DNA of 36,874 nucleotides from Paraburkholderia oxyphila NBRC 105797 (GTDB lineage: Bacteria; Pseudomonadota; Gammaproteobacteria; Burkholderiales; Burkholderiaceae), in NCBI RefSeq assembly GCF_000685075.1, contig NZ_BAYD01000098.1, positions 1 through 36,874 on the forward strand. Direction: 5' to 3'. Below the pieces are notes generated by a model. It searched no databases. It had not been told where the DNA came from and worked only from the letters and a program-made list of their open reading frames with translations. The translations under genes were made by a program, and so were the position numbers. Below are positions 8,803 to 16,099 of the stretch, piece after piece; position 1 is the first letter of the stretch; each line of letters opens with the position of its first letter.

Positions 8803-10113
8803 TTACGCGAAACGCTGCGGCAGATAAGGCCTGGGATCGGTGAATGGCGTCTCGCCCATGATCTGCTCGGCGACGAGCCGCCCCGTCACCGGGCCCAGCG
8901 TGAGCCCATGGTGGTTATGGCCGAAGGCGAACCAGAGCCCCGCATGACGCGGCGCGGGTCCGAGCACCGGACGCATGTCCGGCGTGCACGGGCGCATGCC
9001 CATCCAGGGCTTGTCGTCGAGCCGCTTGCCGAGTCCGAACACGGGCCGCGCCGCGCGCTCGGCCGCATCGAGCTGCGCGTAGTTGGGCGGACGCTCGCGC
9101 GTGGCCAGCTCCACGCCGGTAGTGAGGCGCAGGCCGCGGTTCATCGGCGCGACCACGTAGCCGCCCTCGATATCCACCACGGGACGCGTGAGCGGCGCAC
9201 CCGCCTCGCTCGCGTAGTGCATGTGATAGCCGCGTTTGGCCATCAGCGGCACGTGATAGCCGAGCGGCCCGGTCACGAGATCCGACCACGGCCCGAGCGC
9301 GACGACGGCAAGCTCCGCAGTCAGCGGCCCGTCCTCGGTGCGCACCTGCCAGCCGCTGCCCGCCTTGCGCAAGCTCAGCGCATCGCCCTTCGCGAACCGG
9401 CCGCCTTCGCGCAGGAACAACTGCGCGTAGCCCTTCACGAGCGTGCCGGGATCGGCCACGCTGGCCGGATCGGCCCAGTGAATCGCACCGGCATAGCCCT
9501 CCGCGAGCGACGCCTCCGCCGCGCGCAGCCCCGCCGCATCGAGGACATTCACGCGCAGGCCGTGCTGCCCGGCCACGCGCAGCGCCTCCTCGCGCTCGCG
9601 CTCGAACTCCGCGGGCGAGCGGTACGCCTCCAGCCAGCCGACCGGACGCACGAGCGCGCGCAGATCCGTGCGTGCGTCGGGGTCCGTGTCTGCGTCCGGA
9701 CGCGTGTCCGTGCAGGCGTCCCTGCGTGCTTCCGAACGTGCCAGCAGCGCCTCGTGCTCGGCGACGCAGCGCCCGATGAGCGGCAGCATGTCGTGCGCCG
9801 CGCCCGCCAGCCGCGCCGGCGCCGACTCGCGCCAGAACGACGCGAGCCAGCGCGCATACGCGGGCAGCGAGCGCAGGTCGTAGCGCAGCATCGTCGAATC
9901 GTTGCGCATGAGCCGCAGCAGCGTGCGCCAGTCGCGCGGAAAGCCATACGGCACCACCGACGACGCCTCGATCAAGCCCGCATTGCCAAAGCTGGTTTCC
10001 TCGCCCGGCGCGCGCCGGTCGACGAGCGTGACACGCACGCCGCGCGCCTGCAGATGCAGCGCGACGCTCACGCCGACGATGCCCGCGCCGAGAACGATCG
10101 CGTCCTTGCTCAT
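8803..10113 (-). CDS. FAD-dependent D-amino acid dehydrogenase (DadA/DauA type)
   Basis: A 436-residue flavoprotein that should oxidise D-amino acids to 2-keto acids and pass electrons to the respiratory chain. The FAD-binding GAGIVG (residues 9-14) opens the protein. MGMRPCTPDMRPVLG near the C-terminus matches the substrate/FAD motif of DadA-family dehydrogenases (GLRPMTPDG...), and FGHNHHGLTLGP follows. An Ala/Thr/Asp/Pro-rich insert at about residues 130-150 is encoded by a 12-bp repeat and makes it longer than typical family members. AGAGGA precedes the ATG. It lies 46 bases after the gene for a basic-amino-acid binding protein, opposite a cyclodeaminase-family reductase and a DauR-like regulator. 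This context suggests D-arginine or another cationic D-amino acid as substrate. By sequence it is closer to DadA than to Pseudomonas DauA. Confidence 0.82.
   Translation of the reverse strand: MSKDAIVLGAGIVGVSVALHLQARGVRVTLVDRRAPGEETSFGNAGLIEASSVVPYGFPRDWRTLLRLMRNDSTMLRYDLRSLPAYARWLASFWRESAPARLAGAAHDMLPLIGRCVAEHEALLARSEARRDACTDTRPDADTDPDARTDLRALVRPVGWLEAYRSPAEFEREREEALRVAGQHGLRVNVLDAAGLRAAEASLAEGYAGAIHWADPASVADPGTLVKGYAQLFLREGGRFAKGDALSLRKAGSGWQVRTEDGPLTAELAVVALGPWSDLVTGPLGYHVPLMAKRGYHMHYASEAGAPLTRPVVDIEGGYVVAPMNRGLRLTTGVELATRERPPNYAQLDAAERAARPVFGLGKRLDDKPWMGMRPCTPDMRPVLGPAPRHAGLWFAFGHNHHGLTLGPVTGRLVAEQIMGETPFTDPRPYLPQRFA
9682..9729. repeat. Degenerate in-frame 12-bp repeat inside the dehydrogenase gene
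   Basis: Four consecutive 12-base units each start with GTCC on the plus strand (9682, 9694, 9706, 9718). They encode part of the Thr-Asp-Pro-Ala-rich insert. Being a multiple of three, length changes would keep the frame. Confidence 0.65.
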
Positions 10114-10159
10114 GCCATTCCTCTGGAGTCCATATCTGCGCCCCCGCTGCGCATCCCTG

Positions 10160-10978
10160 TCACTTCGCGACGATGTCGCGGCCGAAATACTTCATCGAAA
10201 GCTTCGTGAGCGTGCCGTCCTGGCGCAGCGAGTCGAGCGCCGCCACCACCTTGGCCTTGAGCGCCGGGTCGTTCTTGCGCATGCCGAAGCCCGTGCCCTC
10301 GCCTAGCGTGGCGGGATCCTTGAGCGGCGCGCCCGCGAAATCGAAGTCCTTGCCTTGCGGCTTCGAAAGGAAGCCGTCGGTGGCAGTCTGCACTTCCTGG
10401 ACCGCGCCGTCCAGACGGCCCGCGGCGAGGTCCGCGAAAATCTGGTCCTGATTCTCGTACGTGACGATCGACACGCCCTGGGTCGCCCAGTGCTTGCGCA
10501 CGTAATCTTCCTGCGTCGATCCTTGCAGCACGCCGATCTGCTTGCCCTTCAGGCTCGCCGGCGTGGGCTGCAGCCCCGAGCCGCGCTTCGCGACCATCTG
10601 GATCGGCATCACGTAGACGGCCGGCGTGAAATCGATCTGCTGGCGACGCTTGTCGGTGATGTTCATCGCCGAGTTGATGACGTCGAACTTGCGCGCCTCG
10701 AGCGCCGCGATCAGGCCGTCGAAGCTGTTCTCCACCCACACGCACTTGACCTGCATGCGCTGGCACACGGCGTTGCCGATGTCGATGTCGAAACCCTGCA
10801 ACTGGCCCGAGGGCGTCTTGCTCTCGAACGGCGGGTAGGACGCCTCCACGCCGAAGCGCAATGTCTGCTGTGTCTGCGCATGTACCGCACCCGCCGTCAT
10901 GCCGAGTCCCGCGCCAAGCAGGCCGGCCAGGCCCGCAAGGCGGACCGCTCGCACGTAGCGATTCATCTTTCTGTTCAT
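10160..10978 (-). CDS. Periplasmic basic amino acid (Lys/Arg/Orn) ABC-transporter binding protein
   Basis: A 272-residue protein with an N-terminal signal peptide ending in AVHAQ, therefore periplasmic. The mature part is a family 3 solute-binding protein. YPPFESK, GFDIDIGNAVCQRM and SAMNITDKRR closely follow the pattern of the lysine-arginine-ornithine and histidine binding proteins of enterobacteria and of AotJ of Pseudomonas. It would deliver arginine, ornithine or related amino acids to an inner-membrane permease, but no permease or ATPase genes are adjacent. A TTG at 10990 is open in frame; the ATG at 10978 is chosen because it starts a standard signal peptide and is preceded by GGTGA. 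It is the first gene of a pair with the dehydrogenase and shares a divergent promoter region with the reductase gene. Confidence 0.88.
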   Translation of the reverse strand: MNRKMNRYVRAVRLAGLAGLLGAGLGMTAGAVHAQTQQTLRFGVEASYPPFESKTPSGQLQGFDIDIGNAVCQRMQVKCVWVENSFDGLIAALEARKFDVINSAMNITDKRRQQIDFTPAVYVMPIQMVAKRGSGLQPTPASLKGKQIGVLQGSTQEDYVRKHWATQGVSIVTYENQDQIFADLAAGRLDGAVQEVQTATDGFLSKPQGKDFDFAGAPLKDPATLGEGTGFGMRKNDPALKAKVVAALDSLRQDGTLTKLSMKYFGRDIVAK

Positions 10979-10990
10979 CGTCGTCACCAA

Positions 10991-11096
10991 TGTCTATAGG
11001 AGGAGTTCGGGCGGCGCCCTTCGCGTGTGTTCCGCGGCCGCCGGACAAATATAGACGAAAAATAAAAATAAAGTCTAGAATGGACAAAAATGTCTA
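10991..11096. promoter_or_regulatory. Divergent overlapping promoters with TAGAC/GTCTA operator repeats
   Basis: GTCTA or its complement occurs four times: 10992-10996, 11052-11056, 11073-11077 and 11092-11096. TGGACA (11081-11086) and TGTCTA (11091-11096) form a near-perfect palindrome spaced by AAAA. A plus-strand promoter can be read as TAGACG (11052-11057), 18 bases, TAGAAT (11076-11081). A minus-strand one reads TAGACT (11077-11072), 18 bases, TATATT (11053-11048). The two promoters overlap almost completely, and the operator motifs sit on their -35 and start regions. One regulator could thus control both sides; the DauR-like protein encoded at 12220-12945 is the obvious candidate. Motifs are seen, function is inferred. 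Confidence 0.6.
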
Positions 11097-11111
11097 CTCA
11101 CGGAGCACAGC

Positions 11112-12149
11112 ATGTCCGATACGTCAGTTCCCCACGCAAGCGCCGCCGCGCCGTCGATTGCGCCGTTCATCGCCGACGCCGCGCAGGTGCGCGCGGCGCT
11201 CCCCGCCCTCGACGTGCGCGGCGTGCTCGCCGACATGTTCGCCGCGCTCGGCCGCGGCAACGCCGTGCAGCCGCCGCAGACGCTCGCGCTGTTTCCGCGC
11301 GAGGCCGGCGACTTCATCACCTACCTGGGCGTGCTGGCCGACGCTGGCGTGTTCGGCGCGAAGCTCTCGCCGTACATCGCGGGCACCGCGGGTACTGAGG
11401 GCGCCGAGGGCGCGAAGCCCATCGTCACGGCCTGGACCGCGCTGATGTCGATGCACACCGGCCAGCCGCTCATGTGGTGCGATGCGGGGCTGCTCACGAC
11501 CGAGCGCACGGCGGGCACCACGGCGCTCGCCGTCGACCAGCTCGCGCCGCGCAATGCGCGACGCGTGGCCGTGATCGGTGCGGGCGCGGTGGCGCTCGCG
11601 CACATCCGCCACGCCGCGCCGCTGCGCGCGTGGGAGAGCATTCGCGTCTATTCGCCGAAGCTCGCCCGCGATGCCGGGCGCGCCGCCAGCGTGCGCGCCG
11701 CCGACGCGCGCGTGAGCCTCGTGGCAACGGCGCAGGAATGCGTCGCCGATGCCGACGTCGTCATGCTCTGCACCTCGTCGGGCAAGCCGGTGCTCGCGCT
11801 CGACGCGCTCACGAAGCCCGCGCTCATTACCTCGATCAGCACCAACGTCGCGCAGGCGCACGAGATCGATCCGGCCGCGCTGCCCACGCTCGACGTGTAT
11901 TGCGACTATCGCCGCACCACGCCGCAAAGCGCCGGCGAGATGGTGCTGGCCGCGCGCGAGCACGGCTGGTCGCCAGAGGCGATCGTGGGCGATCTCGCCG
12001 AGCTCGCGAACGACGCCTGCCCGCGCCCCGGCTACACGCGCCACGTCTTCTTCCGCTCGATCGGGCTGGGCCTCGAAGACATCGCGGTTGCGCATGCGCT
12101 CCATACGCATCTGCTGCAGATGCGCGAAGCTCCAGCGCGCGCGCACTAA
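11112..12149 (+). CDS. Ornithine cyclodeaminase / mu-crystallin family reductase (DauB-like)
   Basis: A 345-residue cytoplasmic NAD(P)-dependent enzyme. The dinucleotide fold begins at VAVIGAG (residues 152-158), and Lys84 in FGAKLSPY sits where the family carries its catalytic lysine. The family contains ornithine cyclodeaminase, pyrroline/piperideine-2-carboxylate reductases, and DauB, which reduces 2-ketoarginine plus ammonia to L-arginine. With a D-amino-acid dehydrogenase, a basic-amino-acid binding protein and a DauR-like regulator around it, the DauB role is the best fit, but cyclic imino-acid reduction cannot be excluded. CGGAG stands before the ATG. A short Gly/Glu/Ala insert at residues 94-101 is unusual. 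The regulator gene follows after 70 bases. Confidence 0.82.
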   Translation: MSDTSVPHASAAAPSIAPFIADAAQVRAALPALDVRGVLADMFAALGRGNAVQPPQTLALFPREAGDFITYLGVLADAGVFGAKLSPYIAGTAGTEGAEGAKPIVTAWTALMSMHTGQPLMWCDAGLLTTERTAGTTALAVDQLAPRNARRVAVIGAGAVALAHIRHAAPLRAWESIRVYSPKLARDAGRAASVRAADARVSLVATAQECVADADVVMLCTSSGKPVLALDALTKPALITSISTNVAQAHEIDPAALPTLDVYCDYRRTTPQSAGEMVLAAREHGWSPEAIVGDLAELANDACPRPGYTRHVFFRSIGLGLEDIAVAHALHTHLLQMREAPARAH

Positions 12150-12219
12150 GCGCGAGCAGGCGCAGTATCATCGACGTCCTCATTGACGAAACTTCCGACG
12201 CCTCACGGCCCCCGGTCCG

Positions 12220-12945
12220 ATGCAGAAAAAAGACTCCGCGAAGCCGCCTGTCAAGCAGCCCGCCGAACAGGCCATGAAGCAGGCCATGAAGCAGCCTGCG
12301 AACCCGCCCGCCGGCGCGAAGACGCCGCGCGAGCGGCTGCTCGAACGCTACGCGCACGTGGCGGACAGCATCACGACGCTGTTCTTCCCGTTCGCCGAAG
12401 TGGTGATCCACGATCTCTCGGACCAGACCGTGGCGTACCTCTCGAACAATCTCTCGAAGCGCGAGATCGGCGACGACGCCGCGCTGGAGGACGTCGAGGA
12501 GACCACGCGCAACAAGCTGCTGGGCCCCTACGAGAAGGTGAACTGGGACGGGCGGCGCATGCGCTGCGTGAGCACGGCGCTGTTCGACGACGACGGGCAG
12601 GCCGCGGGCGTCATGTGCATCAACTTCAACATCGCGGCCTTCGACGACATGCAGGCGACGCTCGATCTGTTCCTGCGCGGCGCGGGCGTGATCGCGCAGC
12701 CCGAGGAGCTGTTCAAGGACGACTGGCAGGAGCGCATCAACACCTTCCTGCACGGCTGGCTGCGCGAGCGCCAGGTGGCGCTCAACTCGCTCACGCGCGA
12801 GCACCGGCGCGAGCTGGTGGAGGCGCTGCATGCCGAGGGCGCGTTCAAGGGCAAGAGCTCGGCGAACTACGTGGCAAAGGTGCTGGGCATGGGACGCGCG
12901 ACGGTGTACAAGCATCTACGCGAGTTGAAGGGCGAGGGGCAGTAG
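12220..12945 (+). CDS. YheO/DauR-type transcriptional regulator (PAS-like domain plus HTH)
   Basis: A 241-residue DNA-binding protein. Residues of about 45-150 form the YheO PAS-like sensor domain (FFPFAEVVIHDLSD..., LGPYEKVNWDGR, GVMCINFN), and residues of about 195-236 a C-terminal helix-turn-helix (YVAKVLGMGRATVYKHLRELKG). This architecture is that of DauR, the repressor of D-arginine catabolism in Pseudomonas, and of E. coli YheO. The N-terminal 35 residues are Lys/Gln/Pro/Ala-rich and partly repetitive (QAMKQAMKQ). It is probably co-transcribed with the reductase and likely acts on the repeat-rich divergent promoter at 10991-11096. No good ribosome site is visible before the ATG; translational coupling is possible. 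Confidence 0.85.
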   Translation: MQKKDSAKPPVKQPAEQAMKQAMKQPANPPAGAKTPRERLLERYAHVADSITTLFFPFAEVVIHDLSDQTVAYLSNNLSKREIGDDAALEDVEETTRNKLLGPYEKVNWDGRRMRCVSTALFDDDGQAAGVMCINFNIAAFDDMQATLDLFLRGAGVIAQPEELFKDDWQERINTFLHGWLRERQVALNSLTREHRRELVEALHAEGAFKGKSSANYVAKVLGMGRATVYKHLRELKGEGQ

Positions 12946-13043
12946 CGCGCGGGGCGCGCCGGGCGCATCGGAGATGCGGTCACACTGGGCGCGGATGCGC
13001 TGCGGTATCATCGCGATCCCTGCTCCCAGGCGTTCGTCCGTCA

Positions 13044-13967
13044 ATGAAACACCCGAACTATCCAGCGATCCTCGAAGAGATTCATCGCGACATCGCACCG
13101 TGGCGCACGGCCGGCCGCGTCGCCGACTACATCCCCGAACTCGCGAAGGTGCCCGCCGAGCGCTTCGGCATGGCGATCGTCACGCTCGACGGCAGCGTGT
13201 ACTCGGTCGGCGATGCATACGAGCGCTTTTCCATTCAGTCCATTTCGAAGCTCTTCGCGTGCACGCTGGCCTTCCAGCTGCTTGGCGACGCACTCTGGGA
13301 GCGCGTCGGCCGCGAGCCCTCGGGCACCGCGTTCAACTCGCTCGTCCAGCTCGAGACCGAGCGCGGCAAGCCGCGCAATCCGTTCATCAACGCGGGCGCG
13401 CTCGTGGTCACCGACGTGCTGTGCCGACGCTTCGTCGGCGCCGAAACGGCGCTCGTGCAATTCGTGCGGCGCCTCACGGGCGTAGCCGAGCTCGACTATG
13501 ACCTGCGCGTCGCGCAGTCCGAACTCGCGCACGCCGAACGCAACCGCGCCATGGCGCATTTCATTGCGAGCTTCGGCAACCTGGAGATGCCCGCCGATGC
13601 CGTGATCGACGCCTACTGCCGCCAGTGCGCGATCGAGATGAACTGCGTGGAGCTCGCCACGGCGGCCCTCTTTCTCGCCAACGGCGGCGTCGCGCCGGTC
13701 TCGGGCGAACACGTCCTCGACGCGAGTTCCGCCAAGCGCCTGTCCGCGCTGATGCTGACCTGCGGCACCTATGACGCCGCGGGCGACTTCGTCTATCGCG
13801 TGGGGCTGCCGGCGAAAAGCGGCGTGGGTGGCGGCATTGTTGCCGTGCTGCCGGGGGAGATGGCGGTGTGCGTGTGGTCGCCGGGGCTCGACGCCAACGG
13901 TAACTCACTGGCTGGGGTCAAATCGCTGGAATGGTTGACCACACGGACAGGGCAATCGATTTTTTGA
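13044..13967 (+). CDS. glsA: Glutaminase
   Basis: Hydrolyses glutamine to glutamate and ammonia in the cytoplasm. The 307-residue length is standard for bacterial GlsA. The beta-lactamase-like fold carries the S-x-x-K motif at Ser66-Lys69 (SISK), and further family signatures are FNSL, NPFINAGAL, NCVELA and AKSGVGGG. The reading frame is open far upstream through the regulator gene in another frame; that part is a compositional artefact, and the ATG at 13044 gives the correct N-terminus. It follows the DauR-like gene by 98 bases on the same strand. It could be read from the same transcript or have its own promoter, and an ammonia- or glutamate-linked role with the neighbouring amino-acid genes is possible but not shown. 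Confidence 0.95.
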   Translation: MKHPNYPAILEEIHRDIAPWRTAGRVADYIPELAKVPAERFGMAIVTLDGSVYSVGDAYERFSIQSISKLFACTLAFQLLGDALWERVGREPSGTAFNSLVQLETERGKPRNPFINAGALVVTDVLCRRFVGAETALVQFVRRLTGVAELDYDLRVAQSELAHAERNRAMAHFIASFGNLEMPADAVIDAYCRQCAIEMNCVELATAALFLANGGVAPVSGEHVLDASSAKRLSALMLTCGTYDAAGDFVYRVGLPAKSGVGGGIVAVLPGEMAVCVWSPGLDANGNSLAGVKSLEWLTTRTGQSIF

Positions 13968-14031
13968 GCGCCGCGTGTGGTCCATGCCGCTGCTGGCGTC
14001 TTCTCTCGTAGTGAGGCTAGCCCCACCAGCC

Positions 14032-14394
14032 TCAATTCGAGCCGATCAGGATCTCAGCGGGTATCCGCAGTCCTTCATGCAAGCGGCGAATCATTGCGAG
14101 ACTCAGTTCGCGCCGGCCCGCCAATATTTCATACACCCGGTTTGGCTTTCCAATGTACGGCTCCATATCTGGCACGGTCAGCCCAGCCTGCTCCATTCTG
14201 AACTTGATGGCTTCAACCGGCGTGGGTGCGGCCAGCGGAAAATGCTCCGCTTCGTAGTGCTCAATCAGTAGCGAAATAATTTCGAGACGGTCGCCGTCTT
14301 CCGTACCGGGCTCAGGATCGACGTCGACCAGGGCAGCCACCACAGCGAGTGCGGCCTTGTAATCGTCCTCGGTACGGACGGGAAGGATATTCAT
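14032..14394 (-). CDS. higA: HigA-type antitoxin (HTH)
   Basis: A 120-residue protein. The first half, acidic and helical, is of the kind that binds the toxin. The second half is an XRE-like helix-turn-helix (about residues 65-115, with YIGKPNRVYEILAGRRELSLAMIRRLH). This is the pattern of HigA antitoxins encoded after the toxin. It starts five bases after the toxin stop codon, and the Shine-Dalgarno GGAG lies inside the last toxin codons, so the two are translationally coupled. The antitoxin neutralises the toxin and, with it, should repress the operon at the palindrome upstream of the toxin gene. Confidence 0.88.
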   Translation of the reverse strand: MNILPVRTEDDYKAALAVVAALVDVDPEPGTEDGDRLEIISLLIEHYEAEHFPLAAPTPVEAIKFRMEQAGLTVPDMEPYIGKPNRVYEILAGRRELSLAMIRRLHEGLRIPAEILIGSN

Positions 14395-14399
14395 TCCAT

Positions 14400-14702
14400 T
14401 TACTCCATTTCCACGGTGGCGGCATCGATCCGGTCATACTCAGCATGCGTGCCGACGAATTTCACGTACATCACGCCGACTCGGTAAGCCACTGCGACAA
14501 TCAGCCGGTAGGTGTTTCCTTTGATATTGAAGACGATCCGGTTCTTGCCAACGAAGCTCGCTGAAGCATACTGATCCTTGATGTCCTGCGGACACTTCCA
14601 GTTTGCTTCTGCGGCTTCGGCATACCACGCGAGAAGCGGTTGCGCGGCTTGCGGGTGGCTCGTGATGAACGTCAATAGCGTTTTCTTTGCAACGATTCGC
14701 AT
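14400..14702 (-). CDS. higB: HigB-type toxin (RelE-like mRNA interferase)
   Basis: A 100-residue protein of the HigB toxin family (RelE/ParE fold). It has the typical N-terminal MRIVAKKTLLTF, the central region around KDQYASASFVGKNRIVFNIKGN and the C-terminal VKFVGTHAEYD. Family members cleave mRNA at the ribosome and slow growth when unneutralised. The gene order toxin first, antitoxin second is characteristic of higBA. No frameshift or missing segment is visible, so the pair should be functional. It sits between glutaminase and an acetyltransferase as a small accessory insertion. Confidence 0.9.
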   Translation of the reverse strand: MRIVAKKTLLTFITSHPQAAQPLLAWYAEAAEANWKCPQDIKDQYASASFVGKNRIVFNIKGNTYRLIVAVAYRVGVMYVKFVGTHAEYDRIDAATVEME

Positions 14703-14728
14703 AGCACCAGAAGCAGAAGATGGATAAT

Positions 14729-14757
14729 CTTAGTCCCAAAACGGGACTAAGTAAAGA
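14729..14757 (-). promoter_or_regulatory. higBA promoter with operator palindrome
   Basis: CTTAGTCCC (14729-14737) and its exact complement (14743-14751) form 9-bp arms around a five-base centre. On the minus strand a weak promoter fits it: TTTACT (14757-14752)... the 17-base spacer is largely the palindrome, and the -10 TAAGAT covers its end. This is the expected place for repression by the HigA-HigB complex. The palindrome is certain; the promoter assignment is moderate. Confidence 0.7.
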
Positions 14758-14817
14758 GTAGCTGCGTCCAGTCTATTTCTGGCCAAGACTCTCTTACACT
14801 TTCGTGCAGCGCAAACC

Positions 14818-15336
14818 ATGACCCAAACCATGCCTTTTGAAATCCGCCCCGAAACCCCCGCCGACATCCCCGCGATTCACGCGCTGACCGCAGCCGCCTT
14901 CCTGCACGCGCCGCACACGAGCCACACCGAGCAATACATCGTCGACGCGCTGCGCGCCGCCGGCGAGCTGGCAGTCTCGCTCGTGGCCGTGGACGGAAAT
15001 ACGCTCGTGGGACACATCGCGATGTCACCCGTGGTGCTTTCGGACGGCACCACCGGCTGGTTCGGCCTTGGACCGGTTTCGGTCGCGCCTGAGCGGCAAG
15101 GCCAGGGCATCGGCAGCCGGCTCGTCGAGCAAGCGCTCGACGCGTTGCGCGCGCAGCACGCGGCTGGATGCGTGCTGCTCGGCGACCCGCTCTATTACCG
15201 GCGCTTTGGCTTCGCGCCCGAGCCCACACTGGTGCTGCCGGACGTTCCCGCCGAGTATTTCCAGGCGCTCGCGCTGCGCGGCCCCGTGCCGTCGGCAACC
15301 GTGCGTTACAGCGAGGCGTTCGAGGCGCGCGCTTAG
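14818..15336 (+). CDS. GNAT-family N-acetyltransferase
   Basis: A 172-residue cytoplasmic acetyltransferase. The acetyl-CoA pyrophosphate loop Q-x-x-G-x-G is present as QGQGIGS (residues 94-100), preceded by the strand GLGPVSVAP and followed by a Y-containing strand in LLGDPLYYRRFGF. The whole pattern matches the YhbS-like subgroup, whose substrates are mostly unknown. Two nearby ATGs (14818 and 14830) are possible starts with no clear ribosome site; the first is given. It converges on the end of the suf operon with only 28 bases between stop codons. Confidence 0.85.
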   Translation: MTQTMPFEIRPETPADIPAIHALTAAAFLHAPHTSHTEQYIVDALRAAGELAVSLVAVDGNTLVGHIAMSPVVLSDGTTGWFGLGPVSVAPERQGQGIGSRLVEQALDALRAQHAAGCVLLGDPLYYRRFGFAPEPTLVLPDVPAEYFQALALRGPVPSATVRYSEAFEARA

Positions 15337-15364
15337 TCTCAACCAGGCGGACCAACACGGCGCA

Positions 15365-15697
15365 TCAAAAGCCGCTTTCGTCCCAGCGCGTGTCCCGCAC
15401 CTGCACGATGCCGCCCTCCACGCGCACGGCGAACACCGCGACATCCTCATAAGCCGGCGGCGCGCGGACTCGGCCCGTGCGGATGCAAAAGCGCGCGCCG
15501 TGCCGCGGGCACACCACTTCATCGCCCTCCACGGTGCCACCGGTCAAGATGCCGCCGTCGTGCGTGCAGATGTCTTCGATCGCGTAGCAGGTGCCATCGA
15601 GATTGAACACCGCAACCTGCGCGCCCTCGACATTCACGCTGCGCACAGAGCCCGGCGGGAAATCGGCGTATGGCGCCACGTCCACCCAGTCGGCCAT
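15365..15697 (-). CDS. Rieske-type [2Fe-2S] ferredoxin at the end of the suf operon
   Basis: A 110-residue soluble Rieske protein. Cluster ligands are Cys44 and His46 (CTH) and Cys63 and His66 (CPRH), as in ferredoxin subunits of aromatic-ring dioxygenases and in the small nitrite reductase subunit. There is no dioxygenase here. The gene starts one base after the stop of sufT and is surely co-translated with the suf genes. It may serve as an electron donor in, or acceptor of, cluster assembly. Rieske proteins at the end of suf operons are known in several bacteria, but their job is poorly defined. Confidence 0.88.
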   Translation of the reverse strand: MADWVDVAPYADFPPGSVRSVNVEGAQVAVFNLDGTCYAIEDICTHDGGILTGGTVEGDEVVCPRHGARFCIRTGRVRAPPAYEDVAVFAVRVEGGIVQVRDTRWDESGF

Positions 15698-15698
15698 G

Positions 15699-16052
15699 TC
15701 AGAACATCCCCAATTCCAGACGGGCCGCTTCGGACATCCGCGCCCTCGTCCACGGCGGGTCCCACACCAGTTCCACCTTCGCCGCGCTCACGCCCGCCAC
15801 GTCCATGACGCAGTCCTCCACCGTTGCCGGAAACGACTGCGCAACGGGACAACCGGGCGCGGTCAGTGTCATGCGGATCGTCACGTCCCCGCTTTCGTCG
15901 TCGACATCGAGTTCGTAGACGAGCCCCAGATCGTAGATGTTGACCGGTATCTCGGGGTCGTACACCGTGCGCAGCGCGTCGATCACGCGCGCGAGCAGGT
16001 CGCCGCCGCTACCCAGCGCGTCGTCGCGTTCGTGCAGGTCATCTGTGTTCAT
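15699..16052 (-). CDS. sufT: SufT / MIP18-family (DUF59) Fe-S maturation protein
   Basis: A 117-residue protein built on the DUF59/MIP18 domain, with DPEIPVNIYDLGLVY and the conserved TAPGCP motif holding the reactive Cys. SufT homologues help deliver Fe-S clusters to target proteins such as aconitase and lipoate synthase. It follows sufU by 47 bases and is followed by the Rieske gene one base later. The reading frame runs upstream into sufU DNA; the ATG at 16052 is chosen because the domain begins shortly after it. Confidence 0.9.
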   Translation of the reverse strand: MNTDDLHERDDALGSGGDLLARVIDALRTVYDPEIPVNIYDLGLVYELDVDDESGDVTIRMTLTAPGCPVAQSFPATVEDCVMDVAGVSAAKVELVWDPPWTRARMSEAARLELGMF

Positions 16053-16099
16053 CGTCGTTCGCCTCGCTGCCTGTCGTGCGGTTAATCGTGGCGCTCGCG

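Noticed and set aside
10998..11005. Strong ribosome-binding sequence AGGAGGAG on the plus strand
   Set aside because: No start codon follows within the needed distance and no coding frame begins there; it lies in the leader of the minus-strand binding-protein gene.
12183..13043. Long N-terminal extension of glutaminase
   Set aside because: This part overlaps the DauR-like gene in another frame and reads as Arg/Ala-rich nonsense; glutaminase has its normal start and length from 13044.
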